From contig NZ_SSMW01000120.1 of the NCBI RefSeq assembly GCF_004799405.1, positions 43,484-107,483 on the forward strand: a stretch of 64,000 bases of DNA. The letters are read 5' to 3'. The position numbers were made by a program, and so were the translations under genes. The notes beneath the pieces are model-generated. The model was not told where the DNA came from, made no database searches, and worked only from the letters and a program-made list of their open reading frames with translations. Shown piece after piece: positions 52,728 to 61,238 of this stretch. This DNA comes from Bradyrhizobium sp. Its GTDB lineage: Bacteria > Pseudomonadota > Alphaproteobacteria > Rhizobiales > Xanthobacteraceae. Position 1 is the first letter of the stretch. Every line of letters starts with the position of its first letter.

Positions 52728-54197
52728 TTAAGCTGCGACCGAGGTACGACCCAGCCGCGCCAACACTTGCGCAACAATCTCATCGATGCCTGGCTCTCGC
52801 CCCGTAACAGTTGCCTCGGGCAATTGCACGCTTGCCGGTGGAGACGCGACTTCCCACGCGACGCACTTTCGATTGATCAAGTGCGTGACGGTAATATTAT
52901 CACCGACGATAGCACCGCCCATGCCTCCAGTACCCAGCGTCAGCGACGGGGGGAAGCGGCATGTGTAACCAATGCTGCCCAGCGACGACATGGAATTTAC
53001 GATCACACGGAACGCGGGAAGTTGCGCCGCCATATGCTCGGTTTGCGCCACATTCAGCGAATGGATCACCGCTGAATGTCCGTCCCCGCCGAAACGAAGG
53101 ATTTGTACGCACAACTCAAGCCCGGCCTGCGCGTCCCGCGCCGTCGCAAACCCAAGCACGGATGTCAGCTTTTCGCGAGAGAACGGATAGTCTTTGCCAA
53201 TCCCCCCGAGGGGTACCACGAGCACTCGCGTGCTGGCGGGAATCTCCATACTGACAACATTCGCCAACGCGGCTGCTGTTTGGCCGACGGAGCGCGGGTT
53301 GATGCTGCCATCTGGATGAAACAACACCGCCGCGAGTTTCTTACGATAGGCCTCAGGAACCCAATACGCGCCCTGATCTTCCATCCGGCTGCGCAACTCC
53401 GCTGCGATCGGTTCGTCAGCGATTACTGCTTGTTCAGTAGCGCAGATGAGGCTGCAGTCAAACGACTTGCTGTTGACGAGGTCGCGCGCGGCTTTCGCGA
53501 TGTCGGCACTGCGATCGACCCAGGCGGGAACGTTTCCGGGACCCACACCATACGCTGGCTTGCCAGTACTATGCGCGGCGCGAACCATCGGGCCGCCACC
53601 AGTGGCGAGGATCACGTTGACGGCGTAGTGGCGCAGGAGTTCCTGCGTCCCGGCGTACGAAGACCCGTCGAGACAGCTGACCAAGCCGGCCGGTGCGCCT
53701 GCCGCTTCCGCTGCCCGGGCAATGATATCTACCGTTTCGGCCGTGCACTTTGCCGCTGAAGGGTGCGGCGAAAATATGATGCCATTCCCGCCTTTGAGAG
53801 CGATCAGCGATTTGAAGATCGCGGTCGATGTCGGGTTGGTCGACGGCGTTAGCGCCGCCACCACGCCCATCGGCTCCGCCATAACGATCACCTTGTTGGC
53901 CTCGTCGCGCTCGATGATGCCGACGGTAGGTACACCACGAATCGATTCCCACACATTGCGGGCGGCAAATTCGTTCTTTAGCACCTTGTGCTCGGGATTT
54001 CCGTAGCCAGTTTCCTCGTGTGCCATCTGGGCGAGGCGCCGAGCACCCTTGAATGCCGCCTGGGAAGCCGCCTCACACACAGCATTCACGGTGGCGGACG
54101 ACGCCTTGGCAAACTCGCGCTGGGCCTCACGACACCGTTCGGCTAAACGCCTAGCCTGCTGGATGGCCTTCAGATCCTTGTCCAAGTCACTTGTCAT
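52728..54197 (-). CDS. CoA-acylating aldehyde dehydrogenase of a microcompartment
   Basis: A 489-residue enzyme of the AdhE/EutE/SauS-like acylating group, which turns an aldehyde, NAD+ and CoA into acyl-Co[53 protein letters not shown] and [17 protein letters not shown] (catalytic Cys about 252) are conserved. After a linker the C-terminus has a short amphipathic helix ([16 protein letters not shown]), as expected for cargo targeting to a shell. It overlaps the BMC-P gene by 4 bases. The aldehyde is unknown; acetaldehyde, glycolaldehyde or sulfoacetaldehyde are all used by relatives. Confidence 0.88.
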   Translation of the reverse strand: MTSDLDKDLKAIQQARRLAERCREAQREFAKASSATVNAVCEAASQAAFKGARRLAQMAHEETGYGNPEHKVLKNEFAARNVWESIRGVPTVGIIERDEANKVIVMAEPMGVVAALTPSTNPTSTAIFKSLIALKGGNGIIFSPHPSAAKCTAETVDIIARAAEAAGAPAGLVSCLDGSSYAGTQELLRHYAVNVILATGGGPMVRAAHSTGKPAYGVGPGNVPAWVDRSADIAKAARDLVNSKSFDCSLICATEQAVIADEPIAAELRSRMEDQGAYWVPEAYRKKLAAVLFHPDGSINPRSVGQTAAALANVVSMEIPASTRVLVVPLGGIGKDYPFSREKLTSVLGFATARDAQAGLELCVQILRFGGDGHSAVIHSLNVAQTEHMAAQLPAFRVIVNSMSSLGSIGYTCRFPPSLTLGTGGMGGAIVGDNITVTHLINRKCVAWEVASPPASVQLPEATVTGREPGIDEIVAQVLARLGRTSVAA

Positions 54198-54499
54198 GCA
54201 CCCGCCTCCCTCGACTTTGCGAAGCTAAGCTTGCCACCGATAGCCGTAGAATCGATGATACCGATGATCGTAGCGTCCACCGGTGCCGAGCGGGTTCCAT
54301 CAAGCTCGCGCGCTGCGCTGCCCTCAGCGACGATCACAAGCTCTCCCTCGCCGGCACCGACAGTATCTACCGCCACGAATGGTTCACCCACAGGCTTACC
54401 ATCGGGTGAGCAACGTCTTACGAGCAGCAGTTTGCGACCATGCAACCGCTCGTGCTTAACAGTCGATACGACGGTCCCGGTCGTTCTGCAGATCAACAT
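54194..54499 (-). CDS. BMC-P shell vertex protein (EutN/CcmL family)
   Basis: A 101-residue pentamer-forming protein that caps shell vertices. MLICRTTGTVVSTVKHERLH, GRKLLLVR, FVAVDTVGAGEGELVIVAEG and APVDATIIGIID are all family features. It is encoded between BMC-T (15 bases upstream) and the dehydrogenase. Confidence 0.95.
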   Translation of the reverse strand: MLICRTTGTVVSTVKHERLHGRKLLLVRRCSPDGKPVGEPFVAVDTVGAGEGELVIVAEGSAARELDGTRSAPVDATIIGIIDSTAIGGKLSFAKSREAGA

Positions 54500-54514
54500 T
54501 CACAACTCCCGGTT

Positions 54515-55147
54515 CTACTTGTCAGTGCCAGAGATAGCTTCGATGGCCGCGATCGAAGCGAGTTGCGCCGTGCGAGCTTCCGCTTCAGTACCTGCCATAA
54601 ATAGACGGCCGAACCGCCCGACATCGCGCAGATCAACGAGTCGAACATTCGCGGACTTCTCGGCCTCGTTGGCCGCGATGTCGATATACGCGGCCGGCGT
54701 GACCTCCAGCACGAACAAGGCTTCGCCAGGAACAAGCATGCTGCCGCGGCGCGAACGGTTGATCAGCTGCGCCTGATAAGGAGACACATTGGTGATCACC
54801 TGAACCGACGCAACCTTTGGCCGGATCCGATCCTCCTCGCGCATGCCCAGCCGTTCCAGAATGGTGCGGCCCGCCTCGCGTACCGCCTCCTGCGACTCGG
54901 AATGCACTTCCAACATACCGAACTCGCGTTCAACAATCTGCACTCCGGGCTTCACCTCCGTCGCCTTCACGGCCATGTCAACGACACGGAACACCTCGTT
55001 ACCTGGAGCGAGCTCGACGTACAGCTGAGCCATACCCGCCACCGGAATATCGCCAGCAGTCACCGTACCGAAATACGCTGCGTATTGCGGCTGCATGCGG
55101 TCAATGAAGAAGTATGCGCGCAGCTGCACGTTATTTGCCTTGGACAT
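54515..55147 (-). CDS. BMC-T shell protein (tandem-domain trimer)
   Basis: A 210-residue protein with two BMC domains. The first runs from LRAYFFIDRMQPQYAAYFGT to VREAGRTILERLG, the second from ASVQVITNVSPYQAQLINRS to AQLASIAAIEAI. Such trimers tile among the hexamers and often carry a gated pore. The sequence looks closest to the CsoS1D-like class known for stacking; no iron-sulfur Cys is seen at the pore. It sits 30 bases after BMC-H. Confidence 0.92.
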   Translation of the reverse strand: MSKANNVQLRAYFFIDRMQPQYAAYFGTVTAGDIPVAGMAQLYVELAPGNEVFRVVDMAVKATEVKPGVQIVEREFGMLEVHSESQEAVREAGRTILERLGMREEDRIRPKVASVQVITNVSPYQAQLINRSRRGSMLVPGEALFVLEVTPAAYIDIAANEAEKSANVRLVDLRDVGRFGRLFMAGTEAEARTAQLASIAAIEAISGTDK

Positions 55148-55177
55148 GTAGTCTCCTCACTTAAGCCGGCGACATTC

Positions 55178-55477
55178 CTACTTAACTTCGCCCTTCGTCG
55201 GCGACGGAAGAATCACGTGCAGATCACCATGCGGACGCGGAATCACGTGCACGGATATTAGTTCGCCAACGCGCTTCGCTGCCGCGGCGCCCGCATCTGT
55301 CGCTGCTTTGACTGCGCCTACGTCACCGCGAACCATGATTGTGCAGAACCCTCCGCCGATCAATTCCTTGCCGATCAATTGCACGTTGGCTGCCTTGACC
55401 ATGGCATCTGCCGCTTCGATCGATCCGACATAGCCGCGGGTCTCCACAAGACCCAGTGCGATATTCTCGATTGCCAT
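55178..55477 (-). CDS. BMC-H shell protein (hexamer)
   Basis: A 99-residue canonical shell protein: [60 protein letters not shown] and VHVIPRPH. The pore loop is GGGF with an adjacent Cys. ATG 55477 is preceded by a GGAAAAGGAAGA ribosome site. It is the only BMC-H gene seen, so it must form the bulk of the shell. Confidence 0.96.
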   Translation of the reverse strand: MAIENIALGLVETRGYVGSIEAADAMVKAANVQLIGKELIGGGFCTIMVRGDVGAVKAATDAGAAAAKRVGELISVHVIPRPHGDLHVILPSPTKGEVK

Positions 55478-55536
55478 TCTTCCTTTTCCTTCCATTAAGT
55501 TGAGTTGTTACCGCGTCAGACAACCTCACGCGGCCT

Positions 55537-56424
55537 TCAATACGGAGTACCGTTGATGGCACCATTGAGCCGCGCCACGATGTCGCCGAGCTTTTCGTCT
55601 CCGATCGGCAACGTATGCGCGGAACCTGGGAATGCAGCCGACTCGACGTTCTCCTTGAACAGTCGAAAGCTGTTGCGCGCCGTCTCGCCAAGCGCTGCAT
55701 ATTTCTGCACAAATTTGGGCGTAAACTTTTCGAATAACCCCAACATATCCTGGGTTACCAGACCTTGGCCATCACAGTAACCGCCCGCCCCAATGCCGAT
55801 GGTCGGAACCGAAGCAAGCTCCGTAATTGCTGCTGCGATGCGGTCGGGAATGCACTCGAGCACGAGCGCAAATGCTCCGGCTTCCGACAGAGTCAGGGCG
55901 TCATGTATGATTGCAATTGCGGACTCGGCGTCCTGCGCTTGCGCGCGATAGCTTCCGGTCCGCGCCGCGAGCACTTTCGTTAACCCTACATGCGCAACGA
56001 CGGCGATGCCGGCCTTCGTGAGAGCACGCACGATCGGGACTAAATCGGCGCTGCCCTCGAGCTCTACGGCATCCGCGCCTCCATCGCGGATCAGGCGACC
56101 TGCATTTTGGACGGCATCGGCCGGCGTCGTGTACGAGAGAAACGGCAGTGACGCGAGCACAAGGCTCGATGACACTGCCCGACGCACCGCACGCGTATGA
56201 TATACGACTTCATCCACAGTCATCGACAGCGTATTCTCGCACCCCATGCCGACGCTCGCGAGCGCGTCGCTCACAAACACAATGTCGATTCCCGCCTGCT
56301 CGGCATAGGACGCAAATGGATAATCGTAAGCCGTCACGAGAGTTATGGGAGTGCCACCATTCTTTCGAGAACGGATGGCCGCGGGCGTGATCTTCCGGCG
56401 ACTCTTGGATAGTTCGTCGGCCAT
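55537..56424 (-). CDS. PanB-like hydroxymethyltransferase with altered active site (copy 1)
   Basis: A 295-residue TIM-barrel protein of the ketopantoate hydroxymethyltransferase family (ITLVTAYDYPFASYAEQAGI, TVDEVVYHTRAVRR, GVGAGGYCDG-type end). PanB moves a hydroxymethyl group from methylene-THF to an alpha-keto acid. Compared with E. coli PanB, the Asp45, Glu114, His136 and Glu181 equivalents remain (D53, E123, H145, E190), but Ser46, Asp84 and Lys112, which contact metal or ketopantoate carboxylate, are A54, S92 and E121. A changed substrate is likely. First gene of the BMC operon; its start lies 220 bases from the divergent second copy. Confidence 0.85.
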   Translation of the reverse strand: MADELSKSRRKITPAAIRSRKNGGTPITLVTAYDYPFASYAEQAGIDIVFVSDALASVGMGCENTLSMTVDEVVYHTRAVRRAVSSSLVLASLPFLSYTTPADAVQNAGRLIRDGGADAVELEGSADLVPIVRALTKAGIAVVAHVGLTKVLAARTGSYRAQAQDAESAIAIIHDALTLSEAGAFALVLECIPDRIAAAITELASVPTIGIGAGGYCDGQGLVTQDMLGLFEKFTPKFVQKYAALGETARNSFRLFKENVESAAFPGSAHTLPIGDEKLGDIVARLNGAINGTPY

Positions 56425-56643
56425 GGTTTGCTTGTTTCGCTGCTTAGTGTGACGCGAGTTTCGATGCCGCGAGAATTAGCAGTACAAGACGAAGTCTCCC
56501 AATGCATTTATAAACCGATTTCGTTGCGCCAGACGCAAGTGTCGCTAATTGCACCGTGTGCATCGTGTCTTGCAATACAATGCATTGGAGGGATGTGCGC
56601 ACAACTGCTATTCAGTTTCGCATCGTCCACCGGAGTTTCTTCC
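56425..56643. promoter_or_regulatory. Divergent promoter region of the BMC locus with repeated CAATGCATT
   Basis: Two operons start outward from these 219 bases. CAATGCATT occurs at 56500-56508 and as a perfect palindrome CAATGCATTG at 56578-56587. The AT-rich CAATGCATTTATAAACC stretch could hold a promoter. These may be binding sites for the LysR protein encoded 3 kb away, which is an inference. Confidence 0.45.
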
Positions 56644-57522
56644 ATGAGCACCGCGTCTGCAGAAAAGCGCCGTAAAGTCACTGTTAAAAGTATCCTGGAC
56701 AAGAAGGCTAACAAGGAGCCTATCGTTGCCCTTGGCGTGTACGACTCCCCGATGGCCGCCATTTCTGATGAGATCGGCTTTGACATGTTGATCAATGGCA
56801 ATGCAGGCCCGATGTCCTTGCTCGGACACAAAACTCCGATGACCGTTCGCTTTGAGGAGCAATTAATCCTCACGCAGGCGGTGAGCCGTGTCACCCGCTA
56901 CGGCATGGTTGTCGGACATATGCCGTACATGACGTATCACTTCTCTTCCGAGGACGCGATTCGAAACGCCGCGCGCCTGATTTGCGAAGGGGGAGCTGAT
57001 GCCGTGAAGTGCGAAGGCAACAGGCATACGGCGAAGATCGTGGCTGAGATTGTGCGCGCCGGCATACCCGTCATGGGGCATATGGGCATGCAGGCCTCCC
57101 GCAAGTTGGAGCAAAGCGGATTTGGGTTTAAGGGGCGCGCCGCCATCGACGCAGCCAAGATCGTAGACGACACGCGCGCATTTGTTGATGCCGGGGCCTT
57201 CGCGGTGATCATAGAGTACGTGCCAGTGGAAATTACTCAGTATCTAGCCCGGACGCTGCCTATCCCGGTGATCAGCGTCGGCGGCGGTGCCTCACCCGAC
57301 GGCATCTATCTCATCAGCGGCGATGCAGTGGGCTACAGCGCCTTCCCTCGCCCCAAGCACGAAGGCAGCTTTGCCGACGTGCGACCGCTGATCCAGCAAG
57401 GCTTGCGCCAATACAAGGAAGAAGTCCTATCCCAGCGATATCCGTACGAGGAATTTGTACAGCACATGTCGCCGCAGGAACACGACAAATTCCTTAAGAT
57501 CGTCGAGAAGACCACCGTATAA
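56644..57522 (+). CDS. PanB-like protein with altered metal site (copy 2)
   Basis: A 292-residue paralogue of the divergent copy (IVALGVYDSPMAAISDEIGF, GADAVKCEGN, VMGHMGM, IIEYVPVEITQYLA, PVISVGGGASPDG). Here Lys112, Glu114, His136 and Glu181 equivalents remain (K122, E124, H146, E191), while the metal-binding Asp45 and Asp84 positions hold G52 and H92, and Ser46 holds N53. The start at 56644 has GGAG upstream and matches the family; the open frame continues upstream without homology. It is followed 19 bases on by the MTHFR-like gene. It may carry out a related aldol or lyase reaction in the PanB/isocitrate lyase superfamily. Confidence 0.82.
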   Translation: MSTASAEKRRKVTVKSILDKKANKEPIVALGVYDSPMAAISDEIGFDMLINGNAGPMSLLGHKTPMTVRFEEQLILTQAVSRVTRYGMVVGHMPYMTYHFSSEDAIRNAARLICEGGADAVKCEGNRHTAKIVAEIVRAGIPVMGHMGMQASRKLEQSGFGFKGRAAIDAAKIVDDTRAFVDAGAFAVIIEYVPVEITQYLARTLPIPVISVGGGASPDGIYLISGDAVGYSAFPRPKHEGSFADVRPLIQQGLRQYKEEVLSQRYPYEEFVQHMSPQEHDKFLKIVEKTTV

Positions 57523-57541
57523 AGCCGAAGGAAATAAAGCG

Positions 57542-59116
57542 GTGACAATTGACCTGAGTGAATTGGACGAGCAGCGATCCGTGGAAAGTTCGGTAACTTC
57601 GCAAAAGGTTGGTTATCATAATCAGATTCGAGAATCGCTTCAGAAGGGAACATTTTGTTACACGCTAGAGTATGTCCCGGACCTGAGCAGAGCCAACCCC
57701 GGTGTCATGGACGAACTTAGGCGCAATTCTGAACTGCTAGGGCGAGACCCGCGCATCGCCGGGGTGAACATCGGCGACCGCGTGAAATCGCTCGACTCAC
57801 TCGATACCATTACTTGCGGCTGCGTCGCGGCAGCCGCAAGTGGGAAAGTTCCGCTGTTGCATCTGGCCGGCAAGGACCGTACGCCCGATCAGGCACGTGC
57901 CGTCATCGCCCGTGCGCTGTCTCAAGGCCTAGAGAACATGCTTCTCTTGACCGGCGATGGCATCACGGAACAGCGAGCCGAACGTTTTCGCTATCAGGAA
58001 TCGATCAATGCGATTCGCGATGCCAAGCAGATGGCGCCGACCTGCCTAGTGGCCGGCGCCATCTCACCTTTCAAATATCGCGAGGAAGAACTGGCCAACC
58101 AGTACCTCAAGATGGCGAAGAAGGTGAACATTGGCGTCGATTACCTGATCACCAATTGCGGCTGGGATATGCGGAAGTTGGAAGAGCTGGCGTGGTATCG
58201 CGACGCACGAGGCTTCCGAACGCCGTTGGTCGCAAACCTTCTCATGCCCACTATGGGGTGGGCTCGGGGTATCCACTCGCGGCGATTGCCCGGAGTCTTT
58301 ATGTCGGATGATCTCTTCAACAAGATTTGTGAAGAGCACGCGCAAGGAAAGGCCGAGGCCAAGCGGATGGCCTGGAACCGACTGGCCCTACAGATCGTCG
58401 GCGCGCAACATCTCGGTTATGCCGGCGTTCACATGAGCGGGGTTGACAGGTACGAGGATCTCTGCGCGACGATCGAGACGGCGGAGAACCTTGCTCGCAA
58501 GCTGCCCTCGCTGGAAGCTTGGAAGGAGGCGTGGGACGAAGCTCATCGTCTAGCAGATGGACGCACAGTCGAATTTGCTCCCGCGGGCGGACTATACCTG
58601 TTCGACACGAAGCCTGCACCTAAAAGTCTGAGTCATCTCCCTACATTCGGGTGCGCAAAGCCGTCCGAGGAAGAATTGGCCAAGTACTCGCGCATGAAAT
58701 CGTTGCATCATGCCGTGTTCGAGGAGGGAACTGTTGGAGCGTCTGTGATGGGCTTAGCGGTCCGCGCTCTAGATAGGACCGCAATCGGTCGTTCCGCGCT
58801 CCTGCAGCTGGAAAAAACCACGAAGCACGCTGCTCTTGGATGCGAAACTTGCGGTTTCTGTCGTATCGAATATCTCTTTTATAATTGTCCCGAGACCTGT
58901 CCGAAGGGGCTTGCTAATGGATCATGCGCCGGCACAGACGAGAACACCTGTGAATTCAAGGATCGCGAATGCATCCACAACCGGAAGTATCGGTTGGCCA
59001 AGAGTGAAGGCCGACTTGATGAACTGGAGCGCACGATCATTCCTCCGGTCGAGGGAACGCGAGGAACCTCTTCTTGGGTCAACCACTTCAAGGGTAAAAC
59101 GCCGAAAGTGCTCTGA
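57542..59116 (+). CDS. Methylenetetrahydrofolate reductase-like protein with fused Cys-rich C-terminal domain
   Basis: A 524-residue protein. Residues about 30-330 form a MetF-type TIM barrel (YTLEYVPDLSRANPG, GVNIGDRVKSLDSLDTITC, LLHLAGKDRTPDQARA, NMLLLTGDG). Residues about 434-478 are a Cys cluster (GCETCGFCRIEYLFYNCPET, CPKGLANGSCAG, CEFKDREC), the MTHFR_C type that binds metal and is a separate MetV protein in acetogens. It interconverts methylene- and methyl-THF, perhaps with an unusual electron donor. The start is GTG 57542 with AAGGAA upstream, in an operon with the second PanB-like gene. Confidence 0.85.
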   Translation: MTIDLSELDEQRSVESSVTSQKVGYHNQIRESLQKGTFCYTLEYVPDLSRANPGVMDELRRNSELLGRDPRIAGVNIGDRVKSLDSLDTITCGCVAAAASGKVPLLHLAGKDRTPDQARAVIARALSQGLENMLLLTGDGITEQRAERFRYQESINAIRDAKQMAPTCLVAGAISPFKYREEELANQYLKMAKKVNIGVDYLITNCGWDMRKLEELAWYRDARGFRTPLVANLLMPTMGWARGIHSRRLPGVFMSDDLFNKICEEHAQGKAEAKRMAWNRLALQIVGAQHLGYAGVHMSGVDRYEDLCATIETAENLARKLPSLEAWKEAWDEAHRLADGRTVEFAPAGGLYLFDTKPAPKSLSHLPTFGCAKPSEEELAKYSRMKSLHHAVFEEGTVGASVMGLAVRALDRTAIGRSALLQLEKTTKHAALGCETCGFCRIEYLFYNCPETCPKGLANGSCAGTDENTCEFKDRECIHNRKYRLAKSEGRLDELERTIIPPVEGTRGTSSWVNHFKGKTPKVL

Positions 59117-59123
59117 CTCTAAT

Positions 59124-60080
59124 CTAACCGGCGGCGACGGGCTGAGGCGGGGGAAACTCCTCGGGGCCGCCGGTCAACGCCTCAAATGCCATGCCGATGA
59201 GCAATTCGGCACCGGGCGCGAGCATTCTCTCGCGCATGCGCACCACCCCCATATGCGTGGTCATGCTCAGAGGGACGTTAAGTTCAATTTCCACAAGGAG
59301 CTGATTTGCGATTGCTTCCCGGAAGCTCAGCTGAGGACCCACCACAATCAAATCACTGCGAATCGCAACGCGCTCAAGAGTGCCCATGTTGTCGCATTGT
59401 ACAGCGAACAAGGTCTTCGGGTCGCCTTCGAATTCCAGCCACTGCGTGAACTCTGCCAAGCTAATGTCCGGCAATTTAAAGGAGCCGATCAAAAATCTCA
59501 GCAATTCGCGGGGGCTGATCGGCTGAACAGAGAGCGCGGGATGGTTCCGGCGGGCATACATCCCAATGTGAAATTCTGGCAACGGATCGATGACCAGCCG
59601 GTCGCTCGAAACCAGTTCTCGAATGTCTCCGATAAAGAAGTCGAGTTCGTCAATTTCCAACAACTTGAGTAGATTTCGCCAATGAGTAATTTCCACGCGC
59701 GTGCGAATACCGGGGTGATCGCGCGTGGAGCGCGTCAAAATCGGCTCCAACAGTACAGCGGCCGGTATCGGACCGAGCCCGAAAGCGATCTCCCCGAACT
59801 CGTGGGCGCGCATGCGCTTGACGTCGCGCTGCAGGCTCGTGGCTTCGGCCAGCACCCGCTGGCCGCGGTCCACAACAAGCTTCCCATATGCGGTAGGTGT
59901 GATCTTTCGTTGCCCGCGATTAAAGAGCTCGACGCCGAGATCCTCCTCCAGCGACTGAATGCTACGGCTAAACGCGGGTTGACTCAGGTGAACCGCCTCT
60001 GCAGCTTGCGCAAAACTGCCGTGCTCCGCCAGGGCGACCACGTGCGCCAATCTTCGAATTCCCATTGAATGTATCGCCAT
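59124..60080 (-). CDS. LysR-family transcriptional regulator
   Basis: A 318-residue regulator with an N-terminal winged helix-turn-helix ([40 protein letters not shown]) and a substrate-binding-like effector domain. It ends 8 bases after the MTHFR-like gene in convergent direction and starts against thyA. The likely target is the BMC locus; the effector is unknown. ATG 60080 shares a CATG with the thyA start; ATG 60065 is an alternative giving a 13-base gap. Confidence 0.92.
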   Translation of the reverse strand: MAIHSMGIRRLAHVVALAEHGSFAQAAEAVHLSQPAFSRSIQSLEEDLGVELFNRGQRKITPTAYGKLVVDRGQRVLAEATSLQRDVKRMRAHEFGEIAFGLGPIPAAVLLEPILTRSTRDHPGIRTRVEITHWRNLLKLLEIDELDFFIGDIRELVSSDRLVIDPLPEFHIGMYARRNHPALSVQPISPRELLRFLIGSFKLPDISLAEFTQWLEFEGDPKTLFAVQCDNMGTLERVAIRSDLIVVGPQLSFREAIANQLLVEIELNVPLSMTTHMGVVRMRERMLAPGAELLIGMAFEALTGGPEEFPPPQPVAAG

Positions 60081-60963
60081 GCTGATCCAACCCTCCTCCC
60101 CTGTTTATCCGAACTCATCCCGCTCTGCGTCCGTTGACCGGGAGCTTTCGGAGCAAGACGGCGCCTTAGAGCGCCAATATCTGAATCACCTTCAGCATAT
60201 CCTTGAGCATGGCGAACACAAGGAGGACAGAACGGGCGTGGGCACCCTCTCGACGTTTGGCCTGCAGATGCGGTTTCCGCTAGACACTCGGTTTCCTATG
60301 TTCACCACCAAGCGGCTGCACGTGAAATCGATCATCTATGAATTGCTCTGGTTCCTGCGGGGTGACACCAACGTGCGGTGGCTACAACAGCGCGGTGTCT
60401 CGATCTGGGATGAATGGGCAGGCGTCGACGGCGATCTGGGTCCTATCTATGGCAAACAATGGCGCCGCTGGAAATCGCCCGGTGGGCAGGAAATCGATCA
60501 GTTAGCCGGCGTCATCGAGACCCTGCGGACCGTACCCAATTCCCGCCGGCACGTGGTTATCGCCTGGAATCCAGCGGACATCGCTGAAATGGCGCTGCCT
60601 CCATGTCACGCGCTCTTTCAGTTCTATGTTTCGAACGGCCGTCTGTCTTGTCAGCTATATCAGCGCAGCGGGGACATGTTTCTAGGTGTTCCCTTCAACA
60701 TCGCTTGCTACTCCCTGCTCACTCTTATGATTGCTCAGGTGGTAAATCTTCAGCCCGGTGAGTTCATCCATACTCTAGGCGATGCACACATTTATGCAAA
60801 TCATGCTGAGCAAGTTCGACTGCAGCTATCCCGTACGCCGCGTAGACTACCCACGATGCATCTTAACCCGAATGTGCAGGACGTGTTCGCATTCGTATTC
60901 GACGACTTCAAACTCGACGGCTATGATCCCCACCCCTCCATTTGGGCACCCGTTGCGGTGTAA
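60079..60963 (+). CDS. thyA: Thymidylate synthase (ThyA), accessory copy
   Basis: A 294-residue enzyme that methylates dUMP with methylene-THF and yields dihydrofolate. [60 protein letters not shown] (nucleophile Cys 176), [14 protein letters not shown] and [14 protein letters not shown] are all conserved, so it should be active. About 30 extra N-terminal residues precede the family start. As a folate enzyme next to FolB-, PanB- and MTHFR-like genes it fits the one-carbon theme. Confidence 0.93.
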   Translation: MLIQPSSPVYPNSSRSASVDRELSEQDGALERQYLNHLQHILEHGEHKEDRTGVGTLSTFGLQMRFPLDTRFPMFTTKRLHVKSIIYELLWFLRGDTNVRWLQQRGVSIWDEWAGVDGDLGPIYGKQWRRWKSPGGQEIDQLAGVIETLRTVPNSRRHVVIAWNPADIAEMALPPCHALFQFYVSNGRLSCQLYQRSGDMFLGVPFNIACYSLLTLMIAQVVNLQPGEFIHTLGDAHIYANHAEQVRLQLSRTPRRLPTMHLNPNVQDVFAFVFDDFKLDGYDPHPSIWAPVAV

Positions 60964-61238
60964 TTGGTGATCCTCATACTCCGTTAGCGGCCGGCTCACA
61001 CATCTTTACGCCCAGATGAAATCCGCTTTGACGGGACTGGAGACGACCACACCCTGACCGCGCTTCGCCGAAACGTCGAAAACATCCACCGCGCGGCCCC
61101 TAGGACAGAAGCAGGCGGTCGCTCCGGTCGCCTTCAACAAGCCGAATACTCCGAAGAACGGCGTCTAATGAGAGCTGTAAGCACTCTAACCCCCGGCCCA
61201 ACCATCGGATGGGCGTCGTTGCCGATGACGACGCCAAG
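60964..61238. other. Spacer between thyA and the resolvase
   Basis: No gene is supported. A minus-strand frame of about 50 codons (near 61010-61165) ends in a plausible C-terminus but has no start or known family; it may be a remnant. Confidence 0.35.

Noticed and set aside
51431..57522. Carboxysome or classic Pdu/Eut compartment
   Set aside because: No RuBisCO, carbonic anhydrase, B12 diol dehydratase, ethanolamine lyase or glycyl radical enzyme is encoded in the locus.
61010..61170. A roughly 50-codon minus-strand frame ending VVVSSPVKADFIWA
   Set aside because: Looks like the end of a protein but has no start and I cannot name a family; too weak for a pseudogene call.
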